NCBI RefSeq assembly: GCF_000219805.1
Contig: NC_015759.1
Span: 248,001-312,000, forward strand
DNA from: Weissella koreensis KACC 15510
GTDB taxonomy: Bacteria; Bacillota; Bacilli; Lactobacillales; Lactobacillaceae
Length of the DNA: 64,000 nucleotides
Direction of reading: 5' to 3'
This document shows, piece by piece, positions 56,663 to 64,000 of the stretch; position 1 is the first letter of the stretch; each line of letters opens with the position of its first letter. Under the pieces are notes generated by a model, which worked only from the letters and a program-made list of their open reading frames with translations, was not told the DNA's origin and did no database searches. The translations under genes were made by a program, and so were the position numbers.

Positions 56663-56722
56663 AAATGAAACAAAACTCATAATTTTAGGTTTAAATAGTT
56701 TCAGTTCATTTATATTTAATTG

Positions 56723-57904
56723 TTATTTAGTCTCATCATGAGCAAAATTAAACTCAGCTTCAAGCTTAAATTCACGACGCAAATCATTGAAAGCTGCATT
56801 AATAACTTGATCCATATCGAAATAACGATATTGACCTAAACGACCACCAAAGAGAACTTTAGCTTCGTGTTCACGTGCTTCTTTCGCATATTGTTTATAC
56901 ATGTTAGTATTTTTTTCATCATTAACGGGATAATAGGCTTCTTTACTACGATCCCATGCTTGAGGATATTCGCGTGTAATAACCGTCTTACCTTCATCAG
57001 CCAAGCCATCAAAATGACGCCACTCCATAACTCGCGTGTATGGAGTTTCAGCATCTGTATAATTAATAACAGCATTTCCTTGATAGTTATCACTATCAAG
57101 TGTTTCACTTTCAAAACGTAGGGACCTATATTCCAATTCTCCATACTTATAATCGAAGAATTGATCAATCATTCCAGTGTAGACGATGCGAGGAAATTCA
57201 GCTATATATTCATCACGATGTGCAAAGAAATCAGTATCAACCTGTACATCGATTAAATCATTATCCATAATTAATCGGTCAAAGATTTGAGTGTAACCAC
57301 CAACTGGGATTCCTTGGTAACGATGATTAAAGTAATTATTATCGTAAATGAAGCGAACTGGCAAGCGCTTAATAATGAAAGCAGGCAATTCCGTCGCTTT
57401 GCGGCCCCATTGCTTTTCCGTATAACCCTTGATCAACTTCTCATAAATTTCAGTTCCAATTAATGAAATAGCTTGTTCTTCTAAGTTGCGAGGCGCTTTT
57501 CCGTTCATAGCTGCAACAGCTTCTGCCTTTTGTGCATCAATTTTAGCTTTGGCTTCAGCAGGAGTTTTGGTTCCCCACATTTCATAAAATGTATTCATAT
57601 TAAAAGGAAGGTTGTATAGTGATCCATTATAATTAGCTACAACTTGATTTTGAAAACCATTAAATTCTGCAAATTGACGAATATAATCCCAAACTTCTTT
57701 ATTATCTGTATGGAAAATATGTGCTCCAAAGTCGTGAACCGTAATTCCGTGCTCACTGTGAGTATACATATTTCCACCAATATGCGAACGCTTTTCAATA
57801 ATGAGCGAACGCTTACCGCGCTTAGCTGCTTCATGAGCAAAGATTGAACCATAAGGCCCTGCTCCAACAATTAAATAATCATAATTTTTATCGTTAAAAG
57901 TCAT
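56723..57904 (-). CDS. glf: UDP-galactopyranose mutase Glf
   Basis: A flavoenzyme of about 393 residues that turns UDP-galactopyranose into UDP-galactofuranose. The FAD loop is DYLIVGAGPYGSIFAHEAA, followed by IGGNMYTHSEHGITVHDFGAHIFHT. Catalytic arginines lie in TGMIDQFFDYKYGELEYRSLRF and LGQYRYFDMDQVI. ATG 57904 follows GAGAGGAATTAGAAG and fits the family start; the frame opens at 57922. It follows a GT2 gene, so the product is likely used in a wall or exopolysaccharide. Confidence 0.95.
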   Translation of the reverse strand: MTFNDKNYDYLIVGAGPYGSIFAHEAAKRGKRSLIIEKRSHIGGNMYTHSEHGITVHDFGAHIFHTDNKEVWDYIRQFAEFNGFQNQVVANYNGSLYNLPFNMNTFYEMWGTKTPAEAKAKIDAQKAEAVAAMNGKAPRNLEEQAISLIGTEIYEKLIKGYTEKQWGRKATELPAFIIKRLPVRFIYDNNYFNHRYQGIPVGGYTQIFDRLIMDNDLIDVQVDTDFFAHRDEYIAEFPRIVYTGMIDQFFDYKYGELEYRSLRFESETLDSDNYQGNAVINYTDAETPYTRVMEWRHFDGLADEGKTVITREYPQAWDRSKEAYYPVNDEKNTNMYKQYAKEAREHEAKVLFGGRLGQYRYFDMDQVINAAFNDLRREFKLEAEFNFAHDETK

Positions 57905-57962
57905 TCTTCTAATTCCTCTCAATTACACAATCTTCATATAAAGTTAATTAAGTTTACCATAA

Positions 57963-58856
57963 TTAATCTTTTGGTTCAGCAAATTCAATTTCAGGTTTAA
58001 ATTTATGTCCTGCTACAATCCCACTCCAAACCACTTGAAGGCGTTCTTTTCGATGATCAACTCCGGGTTTAAAAAGCACTCTTAAAAATTCTAGCGTAAT
58101 TCTAAGATTGGATCTAATATGGCCCATTAACGAACGTTTAGCCCCATAATAAATTTTATTTCGATACGAATAAAAATATCGTGGTAACCGATCAAGCGAA
58201 TCAGTCAAGACATCAGATCCAACATTACTCTTCATTTTATGGATAACGCGTGCTTGAGGGACAAAATATCCTGCTGCTAAACGTCCTGCCCGTTCCGTAT
58301 ATTCAATATCATCACCCCAAATAAAGAATTCCGTAATTGGTAACCCCATTTGAGCAATAATTTCACGTGGCATTAATAAACTCACAAAAGTAGCGTTTTT
58401 TAACTTTTCAGGTGTAGTACTATCCTCTGGAATTTTACGTGCTCGATTCACGGGCGAAGGGTTATTCATCTTGGCTCGATGTCCATCTACCCAGCGTACA
58501 TCCGAAGCCAAGAATCCAAACTGATCTTTTTCATCAGCAAATTTCAACAAATTCGTCAGCGTATCCGCCAGCGGAACAGTATCGTCATCCATTAACCAAA
58601 CAAATTCGTCATTAGTTTTTTCCATGAAATAACGAACTCCACGGTTAAATCCTCCTGCGCCACCTAAATTTTCGCCTAATCGTACATACTCAATTTGTGA
58701 TCCTAGGCTCGTTAAGTAAGCTACAGTATCATCTCTTGAATTATTATCAATCACAATAATATGATCCACTTTTGTTGTGGAATTTTGCAATGCTGCAATA
58801 ACTTCCTTCAACATCGGCAACCGATTAAAGGTCACAACTACTGCACTCGTTGTCAT
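57963..58856 (-). CDS. GT2-family glycosyltransferase, possible galactofuranosyltransferase
   Basis: A 297-residue GT-A enzyme. AVVVTFNRLPMLKEV, IVIDNNSRDDT, NLGGAGGFNRGV and VWLMDDDTVP (DDD metal motif) show a GT2 fold close in pattern to GlfT1-like galactofuranosyltransferases. It has no membrane helix. The ATG lies 12 bases after the DUF4422 gene's end, and glf follows, so use of UDP-galactofuranose is the best inference; rhamnose transfer cannot be excluded. Confidence 0.87.
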   Translation of the reverse strand: MTTSAVVVTFNRLPMLKEVIAALQNSTTKVDHIIVIDNNSRDDTVAYLTSLGSQIEYVRLGENLGGAGGFNRGVRYFMEKTNDEFVWLMDDDTVPLADTLTNLLKFADEKDQFGFLASDVRWVDGHRAKMNNPSPVNRARKIPEDSTTPEKLKNATFVSLLMPREIIAQMGLPITEFFIWGDDIEYTERAGRLAAGYFVPQARVIHKMKSNVGSDVLTDSLDRLPRYFYSYRNKIYYGAKRSLMGHIRSNLRITLEFLRVLFKPGVDHRKERLQVVWSGIVAGHKFKPEIEFAEPKD

Positions 58857-58868
58857 GCTAGATCTCCT

Positions 58869-59642
58869 TTAAAAATGTGTTTTAGCCTGGTGCTTTAATC
58901 CAAAATGGCGTAATAAGAAATGCCAACCTTTAGTAATCCAATTTATTTTTTCAATTGATACCATTGGAAACTCTTGATATGTCGAATTGGTTTTTATTAA
59001 CCAAACGTCTAGCATGCGTTCTCCTAAGAAGCCCAATGTACGTTGATCTTGGTCATGTAATTTAGTAAAATCAAGCTCTTTTTCAACGGCTGATAATACA
59101 TCAAATAAAAAATCAGTATAAGCTTGAAATTCAGTTTGTTTCATTATGCTCATATTAAATAAATGCGCTTTTTTAGAAGCACTGACTTGCTTAAAAGCTT
59201 GTTGATAATCAGAAAATTGCTCAGCAATTACTTTTTGTAAAATTTGCCAAGGCTCATGGGAATGCGCGTTCAAATAATGTTGTTCTTGATTTTCAATCCA
59301 ATAATTTCTAGCCTTGGGTACTAATACATCAAAATTTTCTAAAGCTTGATTAACTTCATATTCAGTTAATATATCTTGATATTGATGACTTGCTTTATGC
59401 CCCAGAAAACGCCGATAATGAGCTAACCCAATAATCTTTTGATCCTGTAAATTGTACTTTGCCCAATAAAGCGCCGTTAATTCATTATAATAAGGATTTT
59501 TAATCGAAATATTATCTCCAGTTGCATCACTTAAAAAATTATTAATCTTTTTTTTATGTAGAGCTGATCCAACATAAATCGGTTGATAAAATTTATCACT
59601 AGGCATCGCATAATCTTTATGGGTTGCTACTAAAATAGGCAT
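58869..59642 (-). CDS. DUF4422 domain glycosyltransferase
   Basis: About 257 residues with the DUF4422 pattern: PILVATHKDYAMP at the start, YVGSALHKKK, NPYYNELTALYWAKYN, IIGLAHYRRFLG and a C-terminal FLGERMLDVWLIK. DUF4422 proteins are sugar transferases in capsule and exopolysaccharide clusters. The ATG at 59642 (MPILVATHK) matches the family start; an earlier ATG at 59654 directly abuts GAAAGG. First of the three-gene galactofuranose module, placed after rpoZ. Confidence 0.85.
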   Translation of the reverse strand: MPILVATHKDYAMPSDKFYQPIYVGSALHKKKINNFLSDATGDNISIKNPYYNELTALYWAKYNLQDQKIIGLAHYRRFLGHKASHQYQDILTEYEVNQALENFDVLVPKARNYWIENQEQHYLNAHSHEPWQILQKVIAEQFSDYQQAFKQVSASKKAHLFNMSIMKQTEFQAYTDFLFDVLSAVEKELDFTKLHDQDQRTLGFLGERMLDVWLIKTNSTYQEFPMVSIEKINWITKGWHFLLRHFGLKHQAKTHF

Positions 59643-59679
59643 GATTTTAGTCATCCTTTCAAAAAACATTTATTAAATA

Positions 59680-59704
59680 AAAAAGATGAGATTAAAACCC
59701 CATC
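59680..59704 (-). terminator. Terminator after rpoZ
   Basis: gatggggttttaatctcatc forms a short stem on the minus strand followed by TTTTTTATTT. It separates gmk-rpoZ from the galactofuranose genes. Confidence 0.65.
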
Positions 59705-59745
59705 CCCTGTTAAATTTATTAAGCTTTAACTAGCTTAATTAAAGA

Positions 59746-59958
59746 TTAATCGAAGTGCTTCTCGTCTGGATCAACAATAATATTTCCAGCTTCAATTTCT
59801 TCCAAAGCTTGTCCTACTGGTTTAACAGAATCAAAGTGTGAAAGTGTTGGTAAACTACCTTGTTCTAATTCATGTGCCCGCTTTGAGCTCAATGCAATCA
59901 ACTTATAACGTGAATTAACTTTTTCTAACAATTTATCTACTGATGGATATAAGATCAT
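59746..59958 (-). CDS. rpoZ: RNA polymerase omega subunit RpoZ
   Basis: A 70-residue omega subunit with [33 protein letters not shown] and [13 protein letters not shown]. It helps to fold and hold the beta-prime subunit. It overlaps gmk by four bases. In many relatives priA follows; here a terminator and sugar transferase genes follow. Confidence 0.95.
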   Translation of the reverse strand: MILYPSVDKLLEKVNSRYKLIALSSKRAHELEQGSLPTLSHFDSVKPVGQALEEIEAGNIIVDPDEKHFD

Positions 59959-60572
59959 TTTTCTAACTCCTCAATCATGGCTATATATTCTGGTAAAATA
60001 CGATTAACTCTTAAACGTTCGACCTTAACAATATCTTTAATTCGTTGTACTGCTAACTGAACTTCATCATTGACCACAGCGTAGTCATATTTTGACATCA
60101 TCCGAATTTCAGATGATGCCGCCGCCACTCGTCGGTCAATAATTTCTGGATCATCAGTTCCACGACCAACTAAACGTTCTTTTAAGGCCTGTAAATCTGG
60201 TGGGGTCAAAAAGATGTATGCCCCTTCAGGCATTTTTTCTTTAACTTGCAAAGCCCCTTGAACATCAATTTCCAAGAAAACATCATGTCCCGACGCAAGA
60301 GTATTGTCAATAAAACTTTTTGGCGTTCCATAATAATTGCCAACATACTCGGCATACTCTAGCATATTCCCAGCAGTAATATTTTCTTCAAATTCATTAC
60401 GGTTCACAAAGAAGTAATCTTCCCCGTCTACTTCACCATTGCGTGGTTGACGAGTAGTCATTGAAATAGAATATGTAAAATCAATATCTGGTTCTTCAAA
60501 TAAGGCTTTACGAACTGTTCCCTTACCTACTCCTGATGGTCCTGATAATACAATTAAAACCCCACGTTTCAT
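59955..60572 (-). CDS. gmk: Guanylate kinase
   Basis: A 205-residue kinase that makes GDP from GMP. The P-loop is [15 protein letters not shown], followed by [23 protein letters not shown] and [14 protein letters not shown] 60572 follows GGGGAGCATTGACC and is preferred to the TTG at 60578. It is coupled to rpoZ downstream. Confidence 0.96.
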   Translation of the reverse strand: MKRGVLIVLSGPSGVGKGTVRKALFEEPDIDFTYSISMTTRQPRNGEVDGEDYFFVNRNEFEENITAGNMLEYAEYVGNYYGTPKSFIDNTLASGHDVFLEIDVQGALQVKEKMPEGAYIFLTPPDLQALKERLVGRGTDDPEIIDRRVAAASSEIRMMSKYDYAVVNDEVQLAVQRIKDIVKVERLRVNRILPEYIAMIEELEK

Positions 60573-60682
60573 GGTCAATGCTCCCCTTTAATCCTTCTAA
60601 TTAATAACCTTAATCTTACCTTTTTTATTAAATTTATTCAAGCAAAATAAATATCGTCCTATCTACTTATAGAAATAAGGAC

Positions 60683-62359
60683 TCATGAATTTGCTTGAGT
60701 CAACAGATCCCGTGCATTGGCACGTGCCGCATCTGTCAATTGATCACCTGATAACATACGAGCTAATTCATCAATCCGCTCATTTTCATTCAAATGTTTA
60801 ACCGTTGTAACAGTACGCTGCTTAATGATATTTTTCTCAATATAAAGATGATGATCTGCTACCGCAGCCACTTGTGGCAAATGCGTAATAGTAAGCACTT
60901 GTGAATAACTAGCAATTTTAGCAATTTTATTTGCAATTGACTGTGCTACCCGTCCTGATACACCAGTATCAACTTCATCAAAAATAATTGATGTTACCCC
61001 TTGATCTCGTGCAAAAATAGTTTTCATCGCTAACATCATTCGACTCAATTCACCACCTGAAGCAATTTTAGCTAATGGTTTAGCAGATTCCCCTGGATTA
61101 GTTTGAATATAAAATTCAATTTGGTCTTGCCCTCTGACCTGCAAATTTTTCGTAGCCGTCAGATGCACAGAAAATACCGCCTTTTCCATGTACAAATCGG
61201 CCAATTGTTGATGAATAGCTGTGGCTAATTTAACCGATGCCGCCTGACGCAAATTGGTTAATTGATCGGCTAACTTCTGAGCATTTTTTTTAGCAGCTAT
61301 AGCCTGTTCCTTTAAATCACTTAACTGTAATCCATTACCAGTCATTTCTGCTAATTCCGCTTCAATCGTTGCTTGATACTTCAAAATTTCCGAAATATCA
61401 GTACCGTATTTATTTTCCAAGGTATTAATTAAATTCAAACGATCCGTAACTTCAGTTAATCGTTCAGCATCAAATTCAAGATTATCCCGAATTGATAGCG
61501 CCTCAGATGTTGCTTCTTGCAGCTCAAAATATGCTCCTCTAACGGTCTCTGTTAACTTTTGATACCGAGGACTTAATTCCTCGATTCTTTCTAAAGTATC
61601 AACGGACCGACTAACAACATCTAATCCATTACCTTCCCAATCACCTGCCAATACTTCATAAGCGGTCGAAAGCGCCTCTAGAACATCCTGAAAATTAGAT
61701 AGTTCTTGATATTCATGATTTAATTGTTCTTCTTCACCCACGATTAAATGTGCTTCCTGCAGCTCATTTACTTGAAAGTTTAACATGTCTAATCTCTGAG
61801 CAAAGGCTTGTTCATCTGCTCGACGTTGTTGATACAATTTGAAATATTTTCTGTATTCAGAATAAGCGGATTGATACTTTTTCAATACAGGACCAACTTC
61901 CTTTTGCGCAAATTGATCTAATAAATATTCATGCCGATCAACCTTCATAAGTTCCTGATGCTCATTTTGGCCATGAATATCTACTAGGTACTGTCCTATT
62001 TTACGCAGACCAGCACCATTGACCATTACCCCATTAATTCGAATAACGTTCCGACCGCTTCTATGAATTTCTCGACTAATCAGTACCTGATTATCATCTA
62101 ATTCAATCCCGTATTCTTCCAAAGCCGGCAAAACGTTTGCATTAGTTTCAACAGAAAAAAGGCCCTGTAAGGTCGCTTTTTTAGTTCCTTCTCTAATATA
62201 CTCTACAGAACTACGACCACCCGCTAACAGACCAACGGCATCAATAATAATTGACTTCCCTGCTCCCGTCTCACCCGTTAAAACCGTCATTCCATTTTCA
62301 AAACTCAAATCCAGAGTTGGGATAATTGCAAAATCTTTAATTGAAAGTTCTTGTAACAA
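60683..62359 (-). CDS. recN: DNA repair protein RecN
   Basis: A 558-residue SMC-like ATPase. Walker A is VLTGETGAGKSIIIDA, the signature region ASGGELSRMMLAMK and Walker B SIIFDEVDTGVSGRVA, with two coiled coils between (about residues 155-225 and 270-380). It acts early at double-strand breaks. The start is a TTG at 62359 after GGAGGCAAAATT, and no better ATG exists. It follows argR (second copy) as in most Firmicutes. Confidence 0.95.
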   Translation of the reverse strand: MLQELSIKDFAIIPTLDLSFENGMTVLTGETGAGKSIIIDAVGLLAGGRSSVEYIREGTKKATLQGLFSVETNANVLPALEEYGIELDDNQVLISREIHRSGRNVIRINGVMVNGAGLRKIGQYLVDIHGQNEHQELMKVDRHEYLLDQFAQKEVGPVLKKYQSAYSEYRKYFKLYQQRRADEQAFAQRLDMLNFQVNELQEAHLIVGEEEQLNHEYQELSNFQDVLEALSTAYEVLAGDWEGNGLDVVSRSVDTLERIEELSPRYQKLTETVRGAYFELQEATSEALSIRDNLEFDAERLTEVTDRLNLINTLENKYGTDISEILKYQATIEAELAEMTGNGLQLSDLKEQAIAAKKNAQKLADQLTNLRQAASVKLATAIHQQLADLYMEKAVFSVHLTATKNLQVRGQDQIEFYIQTNPGESAKPLAKIASGGELSRMMLAMKTIFARDQGVTSIIFDEVDTGVSGRVAQSIANKIAKIASYSQVLTITHLPQVAAVADHHLYIEKNIIKQRTVTTVKHLNENERIDELARMLSGDQLTDAARANARDLLTQANS

Positions 62360-62376
62360 AATTTTGCCTCCTATCG

Positions 62377-62826
62377 CTAAGATAATTGTAATAATTGATA
62401 TAACAACTGTTTACCTGTATACCCTTCTTTGACAATCACCAATACAGTGGAATCATCCCCTAATACCCCAAAAACTTCTGGTAAATCCATGGTTTCTAAC
62501 GAAATTTTCAACACAGGACCCGTTCCAGGACGAACTTGAATTAAAACCATATTATTTTGCGCTTTTATCTTTGTCTGATCTTCATTTAAAATTGCCCGTA
62601 CTTGCACTAGATAGTCCGCTCCATGCATGATGTCATATGCAAAGCCACCACGTGCTAACGGAACTTTGACCAGCTGCATACTAGCTATATCTCGTGAAAC
62701 CGTTGCTTGTGTAACGTTCCAACCACGTTCATTCAAAATTTGCACCAATTCATCTTGCTTTTGTACTTTTTGTTGCGTAATAATTTTTTTTATTTCAGCC
62801 TGTCGTTCTTTTTTATTACTAACCAT
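62377..62826 (-). CDS. Arginine repressor family protein (second copy)
   Basis: A 149-residue ArgR/AhrC-family protein with KKIITQQKVQKQDELVQIL, VTQATVSRDIASMQLVKVP and VRPGTGPVLKISLE, then GDDSTVLVIVKEGY. The arginine-binding part (GTGPVLKI, GDDSTVLV) differs from the first copy at 36636-37094. The tlyA-argR-recN order is the ancestral place of ahrC, so this copy is probably the original regulator; its role with the first copy is not known. Confidence 0.93.
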   Translation of the reverse strand: MVSNKKERQAEIKKIITQQKVQKQDELVQILNERGWNVTQATVSRDIASMQLVKVPLARGGFAYDIMHGADYLVQVRAILNEDQTKIKAQNNMVLIQVRPGTGPVLKISLETMDLPEVFGVLGDDSTVLVIVKEGYTGKQLLYQLLQLS

Positions 62827-62831
62827 CTCTG

Positions 62832-63662
62832 TTACTCCCGGTGAGCATTTAATTGTTCATGCGCCGCTGTGACTACGGATTGGCGTTGCGTTTCATCTAA
62901 TGTTTCAGCCCCACCATCTAACTTCAAATGTGCAATAAATTCAATATTACCAGACCCACCTTTAATAGGGGAAAAATCAAGATTAACAATACTAAATCCA
63001 GCTAATTTAGCATATTCGCTAACTTTATTAATAACAGACAAGTGTGTCCTAGCATCCTTGACAATTCCATGCTTTCCAACTGCTTCACGTCCTGCTTCAA
63101 ACTGCGGCTTAATCAAAGTTGCTACTGACCCACCTTCAACTAAAATTTTAGATAAGGGTCCTAAAATTAAATTTAATGATATAAATGAGACATCAATGGT
63201 CGCCATTTGAGGTTGACCTGCATCAAAATCAGCTAGTTCACTGTACCTAAAATTAGTATTTTCCATAACGATGACTCGTTCATCTGAACGTAATTTCCAG
63301 GCAAGTTGATTAGTTCCAACATCCAACGCATAAACTTGTTTCGCCCCACTTTGCAATGAAACATCCGTAAACCCACCCGTCGATGAACCAATATCTAAAA
63401 CAATTTTATCCTTAAAATCTAAATTAAAAACATCTCGCATTTTTTCTAGTTTAAATCCGCCACGAGAAACATATGGCATTGGTGTCCCTTTTAAATGCAA
63501 TTCAGTGGTAACCGGAATTTTTTCGCCTGCTTTATCCATTCGTTGCTCATTAATACCTAAAATTTCACCAGCCATAATGGCACGTTTTGCTTGCTCCCTT
63601 GACGTAAATAGTCCTTGTTGGACCGCCAATACGTCCACTCGTTCTTTTATTATTCCTGTCAT
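62832..63662 (-). CDS. TlyA-family rRNA 2'-O-methyltransferase
   Basis: A 276-residue protein with an N-terminal S4 RNA-binding domain (RVDVLAVQQGLFTSREQAKRA, YVSRGGFKLE) and an FtsJ-like methyltransferase domain (VLDIGSSTGGFTDVSLQ, the K in LIKPQFEAGREAVGKHG). TlyA methylates cytidines of 16S and 23S rRNA, and some members also act as haemolysins by indirect effects. It starts at the ispA stop and precedes argR. Confidence 0.93.
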   Translation of the reverse strand: MTGIIKERVDVLAVQQGLFTSREQAKRAIMAGEILGINEQRMDKAGEKIPVTTELHLKGTPMPYVSRGGFKLEKMRDVFNLDFKDKIVLDIGSSTGGFTDVSLQSGAKQVYALDVGTNQLAWKLRSDERVIVMENTNFRYSELADFDAGQPQMATIDVSFISLNLILGPLSKILVEGGSVATLIKPQFEAGREAVGKHGIVKDARTHLSVINKVSEYAKLAGFSIVNLDFSPIKGGSGNIEFIAHLKLDGGAETLDETQRQSVVTAAHEQLNAHRE

Positions 63663-64000
63663 TTAATTTTCCACCATATCATCAAAATAATGCAAACAAT
63701 CATTTAAAAGTTCTGTTTCATGATTAGTTGCTACTTGTATTTTTTTTAAACTATCTTGGGCTTGTTTTAATTGTTTAATTAATTTATTTTTTGCACCATC
63801 AATTCCTAACAAATAAGGATATGACTGTTTATTTTCTGTATCATCCTGTTTTAAATCTAATAAATCGTCTTTAATCTGAAAAGCTAATCCAAATGCAAGA
63901 CCAAATTCAGCCAACTCCGTCTGTACTTCAGACGATAAATCAGTAATAATTCCTCCAGCTACAAATGAATAAGCTAATAATGCCCCTGTTTTACCACGAT
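63663..64000 (-). CDS. ispA: Farnesyl/geranyl diphosphate synthase IspA, 5' part outside window
   Basis: Only the last 112 codons are inside; the frame continues past base 64000. RGKTGALLAYSFVAGG and the second aspartate-rich motif QIKDDLLD identify an all-trans polyprenyl synthase that condenses IPP into C15 or longer chains for undecaprenyl and quinone synthesis. An apparent TTG start at 63914 is internal. The gene leads into tlyA-argR-recN. Confidence 0.93.
   Translation of the reverse strand, partial: RGKTGALLAYSFVAGGIITDLSSEVQTELAEFGLAFGLAFQIKDDLLDLKQDDTENKQSYPYLLGIDGAKNKLIKQLKQAQDSLKKIQVATNHETELLNDCLHYFDDMVEN

Overview
The window is a low-GC Gram-positive chromosome segment. The gene families and gene order point to the Lactobacillales, most likely the family Lactobacillaceae: comEA-comEC-holA near rpsO and rpsT, alaS-ireB-ruvX-DUF1292, ispA-tlyA-argR-recN-gmk-rpoZ, yhaO-yhaN-yhaM, WxL/DUF916 surface proteins and a type B L31. 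Genus and species cannot be fixed from this sequence. Almost every gene lies on the minus strand. The exceptions are one tRNA-Leu, a lone restriction-type nuclease gene next to it, and an AraC-family regulator.

Layout. 1-7.6 kb: rsmE (cut by the window edge), prmA, a lysine-riboswitch-controlled lysine permease, a TauE/SafE exporter pair, mreC, mreB and a short RadC-like protein; no mreD follows mreC. 7.7-10 kb: tRNA-Leu(CAG), gene-poor DNA that looks like a decayed insertion, then a plus-strand HsdR-N-type nuclease gene flanked by 19-bp imperfect direct repeats. 10-14.3 kb: small membrane proteins, a CPBP protease, a HAD phosphatase and nagB with a NagR-type operator. 14.5-19.8 kb: AraC regulator and a galactose operon (permease-galK-galT) whose promoter carries a cre site and two direct repeats. 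20-23.8 kb: a surface protein cluster (small WxL-like, DUF916, large WxL-like) in which the tryptophans of the WxL motifs are replaced by tyrosine or phenylalanine. 24-26 kb: isochorismatase-like and DsrE-like genes and long AT-rich gaps. 26-37 kb: rpmE2, lepA, rplS, an FMN reductase, the yhaMNO nuclease operon, a YlbF-family gene, a class A PBP and argR. 37-47 kb: a BceAB-like ABC transporter, rpsT, rpsO, holA, comEC, comEA and a PadR-DUF1700-DUF4097 operon. 47-56.4 kb: two DUF1292 genes, ruvX, ireB, T-box-controlled alaS, an MFS exporter, mgtE, an RluA-family synthase, nadK and relQ. 56.7-59.6 kb: a galactofuranose module (glf, GT2, DUF4422). 59.7-64 kb: rpoZ, gmk, recN, a second argR, tlyA and the 3' part of ispA.

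Regulatory links visible in the DNA: the PadR gene and the ABC transporter 7 kb away share pairs of the same operator at the same place in near-identical promoters. This suggests one cell-envelope stress or export regulon. Carbon control (cre) is seen at the galactose operon and at the small WxL gene. Lysine uptake and alanyl-tRNA synthetase are controlled by RNA leaders. No CRISPR array, rRNA, complete prophage or intact insertion sequence was found.
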